Shown here in pieces: positions 1 to 7,518 of a stretch of DNA of 44,615 nucleotides. The translations under genes were made by a program, and so were the position numbers. Position 1 is the stretch's first letter. Each line of letters starts with the position of its first letter. The notes beneath the pieces are model-generated. The model made no database searches. It was not told the origin of the DNA and saw only the letters and a list, made by a program, of their open reading frames with translations. The DNA lies in IMG/VR virus record IMGVR_UViG_3300032086_001497, positions 1-44,615 of that record. One strand, given 5' to 3'. The stretch comes from a virus.

Positions 1-298
1 CAAGATTGGCATTGGCACCCGAGTGTGGTTGAACATTGCATAAGAAATCTTCATCAAAACATCTCTGAAGTTCTCGCATTGCAAGATACTCGATATCGTC
101 GTACCATTCACACCCGTTGTAGTATCGTTCGCCCGGATATCCTTCGGCATACTTGTTAGTCAGAATAGAACCAGACAACTCACGCACCTTTTCACTAGCA
201 AAATTCTCACTAGCAATCAGTTGTGCATAATCTTCTTGTCTTGCCGCCTCTTTCTTCATGTAATTAACAAGAGTCGGGTTCATGCCAAGTTTCTTCAT
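1..298 (-). CDS. glyA: Serine hydroxymethyltransferase, N-terminal part (runs off window)
   Basis: A PLP enzyme converting serine plus tetrahydrofolate to glycine plus 5,10-methylene-tetrahydrofolate, the one-carbon donor for dTMP or hydroxymethyl-pyrimidine synthesis. Translating the minus strand from the ATG at 298 gives an open frame to the window edge containing QLIASENFAS, then LTNKYAEGYPGERYY, GCEWYDDIE and NVQPHSGANANL. These are the classic SHMT N-terminal blocks (substrate and PLP-phosphate contacts). The start overlaps the stop of the peroxiredoxin gene as ATGA, which suggests translational coupling. The C-terminal part, including the PLP lysine, lies outside the window. Family assignment is very secure; the role in phage nucleotide metabolism is inference. 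Confidence 0.95.
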   Translation of the reverse strand, partial: MKKLGMNPTLVNYMKKEAARQEDYAQLIASENFASEKVRELSGSILTNKYAEGYPGERYYNGCEWYDDIEYLAMRELQRCFDEDFLCNVQPHSGANANL

Positions 299-843
299 GC
301 TACCTCTTTTACTGCACTTTGACAATATGCCAAAAGATTTTCTGGCGTAGAAACCTCATAAGGGTCATCATCAGCATTATCTCGTTGACTCGCTTCAGGG
401 AAAATTGCTTCCACCACACCATCATTTACAACCATCGCATATCGCCATGAACGTTGACCAAACCCGAGATTATCTTTACTCACTAGAGCTCCAACACCCT
501 GAGTAAATAAACCGGAACCATCTGGAATTACTTTGACGTTCTCTAATTTTTGGTCTTTAGCCCAAGCATTCATCACGAAGGAATCGTTTACCGACATACA
601 ATAGATTTCATCGATACCCGTCTTTTGGAATTCACCAAAGTTGTTTTCGTATCCAGGCAACTGATACGTAGAACATGTTGGTGTAAACGCTCCGGGCAAA
701 CTAAACAACAACACCCTCTTACCAGAGAAATAATCGGCAGTTGTTTTATCTTCCCATCGATATGGGTTAGGTCCTTCAATTGATTCGTCTCTTACACGAG
801 TACGAAAAGTTACATCGGGTAGAGATTGTCCTTTTTTAATCAT
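295..843 (-). CDS. Peroxiredoxin (thioredoxin fold, Prx5-like)
   Basis: Reduces hydrogen peroxide or organic peroxides through a peroxidatic cysteine. The 182-aa protein carries PGAFTPTC at residues 50-57, with C57 as the peroxidatic Cys and T54 as its usual partner. RSWRYAMVV at 131-139 supplies the conserved arginine. C82 and C174 are the only other cysteines; neither is clearly a resolving Cys, so it may use an external reductant (1-Cys or atypical 2-Cys). Length and motifs fit the Prx5 subgroup. An AAGGA ribosome site precedes the ATG, and the stop is coupled to the SHMT start. The likely role is protection against oxidative stress in the infected cell (inference). Confidence 0.93.
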   Translation of the reverse strand: MIKKGQSLPDVTFRTRVRDESIEGPNPYRWEDKTTADYFSGKRVLLFSLPGAFTPTCSTYQLPGYENNFGEFQKTGIDEIYCMSVNDSFVMNAWAKDQKLENVKVIPDGSGLFTQGVGALVSKDNLGFGQRSWRYAMVVNDGVVEAIFPEASQRDNADDDPYEVSTPENLLAYCQSAVKEVA

Positions 844-907
844 AGGTTTTTCCTTCTATAAAATGAAATAAATTCTGGCCATCGAAACATTCCTTCACGA
901 ATACGAC

Positions 908-934
908 AATAAAATAACCCGTCATAAGGCGGGT
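908..934 (-). terminator. Weak hairpin with T-rich tail
   Basis: On the minus strand a 5-bp stem (ACCCG/CGGGT) with an 8-nt loop is followed by TTATTTTATT. It lies between the small membrane-protein gene and the peroxiredoxin gene. The stem is short, so this is at best a weak terminator. The rest of the 844-951 gap holds the peroxiredoxin ribosome site and no convincing promoter. Confidence 0.3.
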
Positions 935-951
935 CTAACTTTACTGGTATA

Positions 952-1194
952 TCAAGTTCGGTCTGAACCATATCTATAATCCCTCTTGTCTATGAAACTT
1001 CTTAAAATATATTTTCTAATTACAGCGAGAACAAATAAAACTGCCGTAATAAAAAAGGTCATTTCTGCGGCAGTCATACCTAAACGCAAACCCAAACTTA
1101 TTAGAACAAAGTTGATAAAAAGATTTAAAGGGGTTGCAGCTATGGTATCGACTACAGCGAATTTTAGATTTGTTTTATCTAAACTCATCATCAT
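952..1194 (-). CDS. Small membrane protein, two predicted transmembrane helices
   Basis: Not recognised. An 80-aa product if started at the first of three tandem ATGs (1194; a TTG lies just upstream). Two hydrophobic stretches are visible, one around ATPLNLFINFVLISLGL and one around TFFITAVLFVLAVI, followed by a basic tail (RKY..RSFIDKRDYR) that should stay in the cytoplasm. It starts inside the last codons of the upstream gene, whose GATGATGATGAG run supplies the ATGs. An inner-membrane location is inferred from hydropathy; a holin-like role cannot be excluded, but nothing specific supports it. Confidence 0.6.
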   Translation of the reverse strand: MMMSLDKTNLKFAVVDTIAATPLNLFINFVLISLGLRLGMTAAEMTFFITAVLFVLAVIRKYILRSFIDKRDYRYGSDRT

Positions 1195-1384
1195 CAAATT
1201 CTAAATCCAAAGAAAAGGTCGTTGTATCTAGGTCATAACCTTCTGTTACATTATATGACATTTCTTTGGTCATTTCAAGGTCTCGAACAAATTCATCAAT
1301 GAACCTTCTCTTCGCTCTTGTATAAGAAGCGAGTTCATCAAGTTTCTTCTGACGATAATCACAGAGACTAATCACATTACTCAT
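1175..1384 (-). CDS. Hypothetical protein, 69 aa
   Basis: No family recognised. The product begins MSNVISLCDYRQKK, has a charged, probably helical middle (residues 15-40) and ends in an acidic tail (EFDDDEFR). An AAGGTA ribosome site precedes the ATG at 1384. Its 3' end overlaps the start of the membrane-protein gene in another frame, so the two are likely translated together. The short N-terminal ISLxDYR pattern occurs in many small phage and bacterial proteins and is not diagnostic. Confidence 0.6.
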   Translation of the reverse strand: MSNVISLCDYRQKKLDELASYTRAKRRFIDEFVRDLEMTKEMSYNVTEGYDLDTTTFSLDLEFDDDEFR

Positions 1385-1399
1385 AATATAAAATACCTT

Positions 1400-1588
1400 T
1401 TATTTTGAATGAGGGGGTTTCTTTACTTCGACAAACCACTCGTGTTTACGAGACTTAGGATTATACTTCTTCATCCTAAATTTTTCGGGGTGCTTACGTT
1501 TCTTGTAAACGGTGTAGTGGTAATCGTGCGATTCCCTTGTTTGTCCTTCGGGAATCAGATATACCACATCGAGGTCTTTTCTAGCCAT
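1400..1588 (-). CDS. bL33-like ribosomal protein
   Basis: A 62-aa basic protein whose residues about 24-57 follow large-subunit protein bL33. Against my recall of E. coli L33, YHYTVYKKRKHPEKF aligns with FYTTTKNKRTKPEKL, MKKYNPKSRKH with LKKFDPVVRQH, and FVEVKK with YKEAKIK. No zinc-binding cysteines are present, as in the C-minus form of Proteobacteria. The ATG at 1588 overlaps the upstream stop (TAATG). bL33 sits near the E site of the 50S subunit. Ribosomal proteins encoded by aquatic phages are known; this one would be expected to enter or tune host ribosomes (inference). A few unmatched residues at each end are consistent with divergence. Confidence 0.8.
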   Translation of the reverse strand: MARKDLDVVYLIPEGQTRESHDYHYTVYKKRKHPEKFRMKKYNPKSRKHEWFVEVKKPPHSK

Positions 1589-1749
1589 TACTTAGGGTCT
1601 CCAGCTGGGGCTCTTACCAAAGAAAAAAGATGATTCTGAACTTCATGCCATTCTTCACGTTTATACGTAATTAGTGTACCATCTGGTTCAATTAATTCAA
1701 AATCACCATCCCAATTACACTTCAATTCGATTGTCGTATTCGCCGACAT
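1588..1749 (-). CDS. Hypothetical protein, 53 aa
   Basis: A short open frame from ATG at 1749 to the TAA that overlaps the bL33-like start (TAATG). The product starts MSANTTIELKCNWDGDFEL and ends LVRAPAGDPK. It contains a small beta-like segment (IELKCNWDGDFELIEPDGTLITY) followed by a short helix (KREEWHEVQNHLFSLV). No family recognised. It fills the gap between the thermonuclease and bL33-like genes without spare space, which supports it being real. Confidence 0.6.
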   Translation of the reverse strand: MSANTTIELKCNWDGDFELIEPDGTLITYKREEWHEVQNHLFSLVRAPAGDPK

Positions 1750-1759
1750 TATATTAGAT

Positions 1760-2227
1760 TCAGACAAGGCCAGCTTTCTCCAGTGTCATATCAACGATGC
1801 CTTCTTCAATAAGTCGGCGACGATTAATCATATGTTGTGCTTGAACTTCTTCTTTACTACCACCAAAGTAAGGTACGCAATGGCCCTCATCAATCATGAC
1901 TTCGGTAACTGGACGCCATGAATCTTTGTTGAAATCGTAAACAGTAAAGTCACCTAAGATTCGACCGAACTTACCTTTCATATCTTCGCCGTTTTTCGCA
2001 ACTTGTGTTTTGAGAACACACTCTTTACCAAGTAACTCTTTTAGTCGTTTCTTTGCGGCAAGACCGAACGCCTTTTCAACTTTATCTCTTGTACGAGATT
2101 CTGGTGTATCGATTCCCATGATACGTACACGTTCATCTTTTAACCAGATTCCGAAACCCAAGTCAATGTCAACATCTACAGTGTCGCCATCAACAACTTT
2201 AACCAGTTTACATCTATACTCGTGCAT
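1760..2227 (-). CDS. Thermonuclease (staphylococcal nuclease family)
   Basis: A Ca2+-dependent nuclease of the SNase fold that would cleave DNA and RNA. The 155-aa protein has VVDGDTVDVDI at 11-21, RVRIMGIDTPE at 33-43 and GKFGRILGD at 85-93. R35, D40, E43 and R89 match the catalytic and metal-binding residues of S. aureus nuclease (R35, D40, E43, R87). No signal peptide is visible, so it probably acts in the cytoplasm, for example in host DNA degradation or nucleotide salvage (inference). Its ATG abuts the upstream stop (TAAATG). Nucleases of this type are common in marine T4-like phages. Confidence 0.93.
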   Translation of the reverse strand: MHEYRCKLVKVVDGDTVDVDIDLGFGIWLKDERVRIMGIDTPESRTRDKVEKAFGLAAKKRLKELLGKECVLKTQVAKNGEDMKGKFGRILGDFTVYDFNKDSWRPVTEVMIDEGHCVPYFGGSKEEVQAQHMINRRRLIEEGIVDMTLEKAGLV

Positions 2228-2593
2228 TTAATGTTCACCTCTATTGTTAGTTAATTTGTTCCAATCATCAGGAGTAACATTATCTATACTATGATGTCCA
2301 GGCGCAGGTTTGATAGCTTGTGTATATTCTTGGTCATGAATGAACAATTGAATCAGTGTATAATGTAAGACTTTCACCAAGTCTTTTCGCCATTCAGTTG
2401 GTGTCTCACCTTTCTTCCCATATCGTTTCAGATACTTTTTAGCATTACCAATACAAAATCCTGTACCGTGACCATCATCAATAATGTCCTCAGTCGCTTG
2501 AATCTTGCCGCCAGCATAATGTTGGTCGTATGTTTGATCGACATACGCTTTCAACTCTTCAATGAGTTTGTCTTCATTAAATTTGTAATTCAC
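2228..2593 (-). CDS. DUF3310-like phage protein
   Basis: A 121-aa protein matching the DUF3310 pattern: HYAGG at 25-29, GFCIGNAKKYLKRYGKKG at 45-62, then a helix with KDLVKVLHYTLIQL. The family is widespread in phages and often annotated as a nucleotide kinase-like or SaV-like protein, but its biochemical role is unsettled. The frame opens with GTG at 2593 (product MNYKFNEDKL), preceded by AGAAGAG and overlapping the nucleotidyltransferase gene by 17 bp. An ATG nearby is out of frame. The stop is adjacent to the thermonuclease start. Confidence 0.75.
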   Translation of the reverse strand: MNYKFNEDKLIEELKAYVDQTYDQHYAGGKIQATEDIIDDGHGTGFCIGNAKKYLKRYGKKGETPTEWRKDLVKVLHYTLIQLFIHDQEYTQAIKPAPGHHSIDNVTPDDWNKLTNNRGEH

Positions 2594-2996
2594 TAACTCT
2601 TCTCCTCAAATCACTTGTAGAAAACCTATGGTCTCTTTTATTAAAGTAAACTTCAATTCCTCTTGAAGCACATATATCACGGCCGGTGAAATTAGAGTCT
2701 TTATACTCTTCACCTATTATTCTAACATCTATGTTTACCATTTGCAAGATGTCTTCTAAATCAGTTTCACTTTGATATGGTATAATTTCATCCACATACT
2801 TAACACCAACCAGCTGTGTATATCTCTCCACCAAAGTTTGAACTGGTGAATTTTTTTCAGAACGGTCAAGTGAAGGGTCAACCTGTAAACCACAAATCAA
2901 ATAATCACATTGTTCTTTCGCTTCACGCAACATCGTAATATGACCAGCGTGAAGCAAGTCAAACGTACTGGCTGTAAACCCTACTACCTTTCCCAT
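2577..2996 (-). CDS. Cytidylyltransferase-like nucleotidyltransferase
   Basis: A 139-aa enzyme of the HxGH nucleotidyltransferase superfamily. TFDLLHAGH at 11-19 holds the HAGH signature that binds the triphosphate, and FSTSDLR at 125-131 is the counterpart of the ISTT/ISS..R motif. The size fits glycerol-3-phosphate cytidylyltransferase (TagD) and the RfaE C-terminal domain. The acceptor cannot be told from sequence: it might be a glycerol or sugar phosphate for surface polymers, or a cofactor precursor. It overlaps the hydrolase gene upstream by 13 bp and the DUF3310 gene downstream by 17 bp, so it is part of one operon. Confidence 0.85.
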   Translation of the reverse strand: MGKVVGFTASTFDLLHAGHITMLREAKEQCDYLICGLQVDPSLDRSEKNSPVQTLVERYTQLVGVKYVDEIIPYQSETDLEDILQMVNIDVRIIGEEYKDSNFTGRDICASRGIEVYFNKRDHRFSTSDLRRRVSELQI

Positions 2997-3625
2997 CGAT
3001 AAAACTCATGTTGTCCAATTGTACCCGTGTATTCCATACCACGGTCTTTAACCCACTTAGGTCTAACTTGTAGTGAATGATAATGGGTAGCACCCTCAGT
3101 TATTCCTCGCCAGTTACCTTTGTCGAAAACTTCTTCTGCCATCATATATGATTCTGCCCAAGCATCGGGGTCGCCAGGTTCGTCACTTACACCATCACAG
3201 AACCACGAGAACTGACACATGTGACGTTTAGGAACCATGTTACCTTTCCAGTTCTCAACCCAAACAGTTTGCTTTACAACTTCACATACCGTGTTAGGAT
3301 AGTATGAATCCTCAACACGATTCATTACAACATCCGCGACAGCAGACTGTCCAGCAAAACTGTCGCCGCGAGACTCATGATAAATATTGAGAGCAAGGCA
3401 GTAACGTTCGTCTCTAAGGTACTCCTCTTCAACTGTTGGTCCAGTTGCTGTGACAACAACTTCCTCTTCAGTAATAATCTCTGTCTCTTCGACAGTTGCG
3501 ACTTGTGATTGTTGAAAATTTTGTTTCGCATCAGAAACCACCCAATCAACGAAAAAGTACAAAACAAAAAACCAAAAAACTCCGAAACAAGCGAAGGCTA
3601 GTTTCCATGTTATCGATTTTTTCAT
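2984..3625 (-). CDS. Membrane-anchored cell-wall hydrolase, SleB/Hydrolase_2 family
   Basis: A probable endolysin of 213 aa. Residues 9-30 form one hydrophobic helix after MKKS, a signal-anchor or SAR-type N terminus. Residues 31-70 are a polar acidic linker rich in Glu and Val. The SleB-type catalytic domain starts near residue 75 with LALNIYHESRG; E84 is the expected catalytic glutamate. AVADVVMNRV and ATHYHSLQVRPKW are further family blocks. The anchor suggests Sec export to the periplasmic face, where it would cut peptidoglycan. Its ATG overlaps the stop of the small membrane-protein gene (TAATG), hinting at a lysis pair. Confidence 0.9.
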   Translation of the reverse strand: MKKSITWKLAFACFGVFWFFVLYFFVDWVVSDAKQNFQQSQVATVEETEIITEEEVVVTATGPTVEEEYLRDERYCLALNIYHESRGDSFAGQSAVADVVMNRVEDSYYPNTVCEVVKQTVWVENWKGNMVPKRHMCQFSWFCDGVSDEPGDPDAWAESYMMAEEVFDKGNWRGITEGATHYHSLQVRPKWVKDRGMEYTGTIGQHEFYRWER

Positions 3626-3858
3626 TAGACTATTTTCCTTTTCTTTCCTTCTATGTCTGTTGCTGTTATAGTATAAGAAGAAGTTTCATCAACGAATTCC
3701 GCAGTAAGTGTTTCTCCATCTCGACAAAAAGAGTTTGCCATGAATTGCCAATGACTTTCAAACGCTTTCTTAGCTCCAATCGTGCGACCCCACCAATGAG
3801 CCGCCGTCATCCACACTAAGAACATCAAAGTTAATTCTGTCGGTGATAAATTGACCAT
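3625..3858 (-). CDS. Small protein with one N-terminal membrane helix
   Basis: A 77-aa protein, family not recognised. Residues about 8-22 (TLMFLVWMTAAHWWG) are hydrophobic and aromatic. The C-terminal half is polar with beta-like strands and ends in KKRKIV. The stop overlaps the hydrolase start as TAATG, so the two are translationally coupled. That pairing makes a holin, spanin or lysis-regulator role conceivable, but one short helix and no family match leave it open. Confidence 0.6.
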   Translation of the reverse strand: MVNLSPTELTLMFLVWMTAAHWWGRTIGAKKAFESHWQFMANSFCRDGETLTAEFVDETSSYTITATDIEGKKRKIV

Positions 3859-3872
3859 TTACCCTCTCCTTA

Positions 3873-5255
3873 CTATTGAATACGTAAACCTTTCAACCGT
3901 TGACCAACATTTGAATTATCAAACACTGGACCATCATCAACCGTGTCATCTGTCAAATTTTGTTCAGACTGTTCTACATCATACAACTTCATTTTACTTC
4001 TGTCAACCCCTATCACAAATCTTTTGTTTTGATTAGGGTCATTGTATCGGTTTTTAAGTTGTTTCACCATAATCTGATTTAGACTTTCCATCTCTTCACT
4101 GGTAACAAGAGCGAACATTAAATCAGCAGTAGCAGGTAGACCAAAAGATTCAGAGGTATCCTCAAGGCCTGGGTCAGAGTTTGCATAACCGGAACGAGTC
4201 GTTTGTGTTGCAGATAAAATAGGTACATCAAATTCTACTGCAAGTCCACGAATCTCTTCAGCAATTGATTTGATATATGAGTAAGAATTAATTGCACCCC
4301 CCATGCCCTTCATTCTAGATGACGCACATATATTTAGATAATCTATGAATACAATCTCAGGTTTAAACGATTTCTTTAATCGAAGTTCGTTCATTAGGGC
4401 ACGAAAGTGACCCGTGTGAGCCTGACCAGTTGGGTACTCCTTGATAATCAATTTACCTTCGGTTTTTTCTCGTATCGCCGAAACCCTATCCAAGAACATT
4501 GGTTTTGATAAATGGTCAAGTTGGTCAATAGGAACATTCAACAGATTCGCATCAATTCTTTCTGCGATTCGTTCCTCCGCCATCTCCATCGTAATATACA
4601 AAACATTGCGTCCTAGAGAAAGGCAGTTGGCGGCGCAATGACACATAAAAAGACTTTTACCCACGCCTGTACCAGCCAGTGCGATGTTCAGAGTCTTATT
4701 GGGGAGTCCACCTTTAGTGATTTCATTAAAGTATTCCAAGTCGAACGGAATTCTCTCCTCCTGCTCATGATAAAAGTCGTATCGCTCTTCTACATTTTCT
4801 AGATAGTCATGTCCTACATTAGTGTCAAAGCAAACCGCCAGTGCCTTTTGTAACACATCAGGAATTGCATTTTTAGTCAACTTCTGATGTTTGCCATCAA
4901 TAATCTGAATCGATTCCATGATAGCATTATATACCGCTCGGTCTTGACACCATTTCTCGGTGGTCTCTAACAACCACTCTTCATCTTCATCTTTGGGTGT
5001 GAAGATATCAGGAAGGATATCAAGAGCGTGCGTATACATTTCTTCGTTCATCGTCGTAACTTCATCAAGTTCGATTTTGAACGCTTCGAGTGTGGGTAGC
5101 TTGTTGTACTTGGTTACAAACTTGGTAACTTGGTCGAACAACTCACGATATACACCCTCGAAATATTTTTTCTGAACGAAGGGTAAAACCTTCCGCATAA
5201 AATTTTCTTGGGTAAGAATGTTACGTAGAATAGTTTTTTCTAATTCTATATTCAT
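3873..5255 (-). CDS. 41: Replicative DNA helicase (DnaB/gp41 family)
   Basis: The hexameric 5'-3' helicase of the T4-like replisome, 460 aa (T4 gp41 is 475). The N-terminal domain (about 1-150) is helical. The RecA-type motor has Walker A AGTGVGKS at 194-201, a catalytic Glu in ITMEMAEERIAERID, Walker B IVFIDYL at 301-307, and SATQTTR near 348-354 as the sensor/H3 region. It couples to a primase and to gp43 at the fork. Its start overlaps the stop of the 98-aa gene (ATGA), placing it in one transcript with uvsX, the primase-like gene and gp43. Confidence 0.95.
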   Translation of the reverse strand: MNIELEKTILRNILTQENFMRKVLPFVQKKYFEGVYRELFDQVTKFVTKYNKLPTLEAFKIELDEVTTMNEEMYTHALDILPDIFTPKDEDEEWLLETTEKWCQDRAVYNAIMESIQIIDGKHQKLTKNAIPDVLQKALAVCFDTNVGHDYLENVEERYDFYHEQEERIPFDLEYFNEITKGGLPNKTLNIALAGTGVGKSLFMCHCAANCLSLGRNVLYITMEMAEERIAERIDANLLNVPIDQLDHLSKPMFLDRVSAIREKTEGKLIIKEYPTGQAHTGHFRALMNELRLKKSFKPEIVFIDYLNICASSRMKGMGGAINSYSYIKSIAEEIRGLAVEFDVPILSATQTTRSGYANSDPGLEDTSESFGLPATADLMFALVTSEEMESLNQIMVKQLKNRYNDPNQNKRFVIGVDRSKMKLYDVEQSEQNLTDDTVDDGPVFDNSNVGQRLKGLRIQ

Positions 5256-5548
5256 TTTGCCTCAAGGTCTTTAAATTTTACATATCCATTTTCAACACCA
5301 ACACGAAGAATATCTTGTAAAACTTCTGTAGCTTGATTTTCAAGCATCTGGTCGTTTTCTTCTACGTCTGGGTCTGGAGAGTAAATTATTTTATAATCAA
5401 ACGTTAATCGTTTTTGGTTGCCATCAAATTTAACAACACCGTAACGAATAACTGTTTCAGGATATTCACCAGTTAGAAATCTAACATCCCAACCATCTCC
5501 CATTTCAACTGGTGTTGGTATGAGTTGGTAGTCAATGTTTTCTTTCAT
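5252..5548 (-). CDS. Hypothetical protein between uvsX and gp41
   Basis: A 98-aa acidic protein, not recognised. It starts MKENIDYQLIPTPVEMG and appears to contain beta strands (WDVRFLTG, VIRYGVVKF, RLTFDYKIIY) followed by an acidic C-terminal helix (EENDQMLENQATEVLQDIL). Both ends form ATGA overlaps, with uvsX upstream and gp41 downstream. Tight coupling inside the replication operon suggests a role near the fork or in recombination, but that is positional inference. Confidence 0.75.
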   Translation of the reverse strand: MKENIDYQLIPTPVEMGDGWDVRFLTGEYPETVIRYGVVKFDGNQKRLTFDYKIIYSPDPDVEENDQMLENQATEVLQDILRVGVENGYVKFKDLEAK

Positions 5549-6570
5549 TCTTCTTCCAATTCAAGTTCTAGTGAAGTTCCATTATGACCTATTTTATACA
5601 TCTTTTCAACATATTCCGTAAATGATTGGTTCTGAAGAATGTCAAGCCAGAAACTACCATCAAGTTCTGATGCTCGATATTTTTTATCTTGTCCTTCTTT
5701 TTGATACCATCCGTTAGATGGTTTAGTAACATGACCGGAAGCCAAAGCAACATCGAGCAAACCACTGTACTTGTCAATACCACCTTCCCACGAAACTGAG
5801 ACAGGAATCTTAGACTTCTCTTTTACGTATCGAGACTTCTCTACGTTAATGATAAAATCATATCCGGTGATTTCAGTTCCAGTCTTGTTCTGTCGGCGTC
5901 CAAGAATCCAGATGTTATCAGCGGAGTAGTAAATACCTGTACCACCACCTACGATATCTTTCGGGAAGAGACCAATTTCTTTGTACGTATGATTGACTGC
6001 CAGCAAAGGGACATTCTTCATTGTCAAATAGGGTGTGGTCATACGAAACAAGCCTTTCAGTGCCTTAGCTCGTGACATATCGGCAACTGACTTTTCGTCT
6101 AGTGCATCTTCGAGTTCTTTCTTAGATGCAAGGTTACCGATTGAATCGATGACCACAATGACCTTATCACCGTTCTCAATGTTGTCAAGTTGATTGATAA
6201 GGTCAAACTTTAACTCTTCTACGTTTGTGATTGGAATGTGAAGGACACGTGATGTATCAATCTCAAACACATCAAAGTACGATTGGGGTGAACCAAACTC
6301 TGAATCATAGAACAACATCACAGCTTCAGGGTCCGCTTTTAAATATGCAGAGGCAATCTTCAAGGCGAAAGATGTCTTGAAGTGTTTGGACGGACCAGCA
6401 AGAACGGTCAGACCGGGCGCAAGACCACCATCAAGAGAACCCGACAAAGCTGCGTTCAGCATGGGAACATCTGTTCGTACCATTTCTTTTTTTGTGAAGA
6501 ACTCAGACTTGTCTAACACTTCAGTGTGTTTGAGTTTGCTGTTCTTCTTCAGTTTATTTAATAGTGACAT
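5545..6570 (-). CDS. uvsX: UvsX recombinase (RecA-like)
   Basis: Strand-exchange protein that assembles on single-stranded DNA with help from UvsY. The 341-aa protein has Walker A GPSKHFKT at 59-66, the UvsX variant of the P-loop. FYDSEFGSP supplies the conserved acidic residue, KVIVVIDSIGNL is Walker B, and AVNHTYKEIG matches the L2/sensor region. The C terminus is acidic, ending LELELEEE, as usual for RecA proteins. It lies six bases after the primase-like gene and is coupled to the 98-aa gene. UvsY and UvsW, its usual partners, are encoded at 20.9-22.9 kb. Confidence 0.96.
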   Translation of the reverse strand: MSLLNKLKKNSKLKHTEVLDKSEFFTKKEMVRTDVPMLNAALSGSLDGGLAPGLTVLAGPSKHFKTSFALKIASAYLKADPEAVMLFYDSEFGSPQSYFDVFEIDTSRVLHIPITNVEELKFDLINQLDNIENGDKVIVVIDSIGNLASKKELEDALDEKSVADMSRAKALKGLFRMTTPYLTMKNVPLLAVNHTYKEIGLFPKDIVGGGTGIYYSADNIWILGRRQNKTGTEITGYDFIINVEKSRYVKEKSKIPVSVSWEGGIDKYSGLLDVALASGHVTKPSNGWYQKEGQDKKYRASELDGSFWLDILQNQSFTEYVEKMYKIGHNGTSLELELEEE

Positions 6571-6576
6571 ATATTT

Positions 6577-7518
6577 TTAATTCCTATAAACGTATTCTAT
6601 TGCGCTGTTAGCTTCAACTTCCAATGGTCTATTATCATACCAGTTTCCAGTGTCTTTGTCAAATTCTCGACATAGGTCTGCAATCTGTTTTGGTGTGATG
6701 GGATATTCAGACTTAACGGCGTTACCAGCAATCGCCACCATAATCTGATACATTTTGTGATACCATCCTGTACCACTGAGTAACATATATTCTTGTCCTA
6801 GTTTCTTCGGAAAGAATGGACAGTCTTTATATGACACCCACGTGATTTCTGTGTTCTGTGCCTGTTCTTTTCGATACTTAATCACTTCATCTCGAAGTTT
6901 CTCAGGCAACTTATCTAGAAAGTTTTTACCCTTCGGGGCCTCAAAGGTCCACTTGTCCATCAGGGTCTTAGGATGAACGTGTTGACCCGCATTGATAAAG
7001 AAGAAATTAAATGCGTCCGGATATTGTGCCGGAACATAATACATTCGTGACAAATCTTTTGTTTGTTTGTCACCAATGTCTTGCAGTTCTTTATTCAGAG
7101 CGTACCAGAAATGTGGTATGTCATCAGCGTATACAATATCAACCAACGGAAACACCAATCGAAACTTAGGGTAGTTTGGTGTGCTGCTTGCGGTAGAGTA
7201 ACATACGAAATGATACTGACCGCAAATATCCTGTAGAGACGGAACTAAATCGACAGGAAGTACGCTATCAGAAGAAAAGAAATCGTCCACATCAACAGCA
7301 GCCCAACCACCCCAATAATCAACATTTTTATTAGACCTCGTAGTGTTGGGAAGATAATGAGCAGGAGTAATAAGAGGAGAAGAATTGTTTCCACCTTTCT
7401 GACCTTCTTTAACTGATAAACCTTTTAGTAATGATTCGAATTTTGCCCACGTGGTAAACTCCATAGTCCTATGGGTTTTGTTATCGAACTGATTTTGAAA
7501 CATTGTGAGTGAGTACAT
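6577..7518 (-). CDS. Probable archaeo-eukaryotic-type primase with PriCT-like C terminus
   Basis: Likely makes or extends primers at the fork, 313 aa. WGGWAAVDVDDF at 70-80 offers the paired acidic residues (D76, D78) of AEP motif I. YSTASSTP then YPKFRLVFPL at 108-125 fits the motif II strand with a conserved Arg. KDLSRMYYVPA at 154-164 matches the D-x-SR...P block of phage PrimPol-like proteins. Residues about 250-310 (MYQIMVAIAGNA, PITPKQIADLC, NRPLEVEANSAIEYV) resemble a PriCT domain. The start overlaps the gp43 stop (TAATG). T4 itself uses a DnaG-type gp61. The family call comes from motifs only and is moderate; catalysis is not shown. Confidence 0.65.
   Translation of the reverse strand: MYSLTMFQNQFDNKTHRTMEFTTWAKFESLLKGLSVKEGQKGGNNSSPLITPAHYLPNTTRSNKNVDYWGGWAAVDVDDFFSSDSVLPVDLVPSLQDICGQYHFVCYSTASSTPNYPKFRLVFPLVDIVYADDIPHFWYALNKELQDIGDKQTKDLSRMYYVPAQYPDAFNFFFINAGQHVHPKTLMDKWTFEAPKGKNFLDKLPEKLRDEVIKYRKEQAQNTEITWVSYKDCPFFPKKLGQEYMLLSGTGWYHKMYQIMVAIAGNAVKSEYPITPKQIADLCREFDKDTGNWYDNRPLEVEANSAIEYVYRN

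Noticed and set aside
3873-5255. Frameshift or split in the gp41 region
   Set aside because: The full 460-aa frame has all helicase motifs in order and normal coupled ends.
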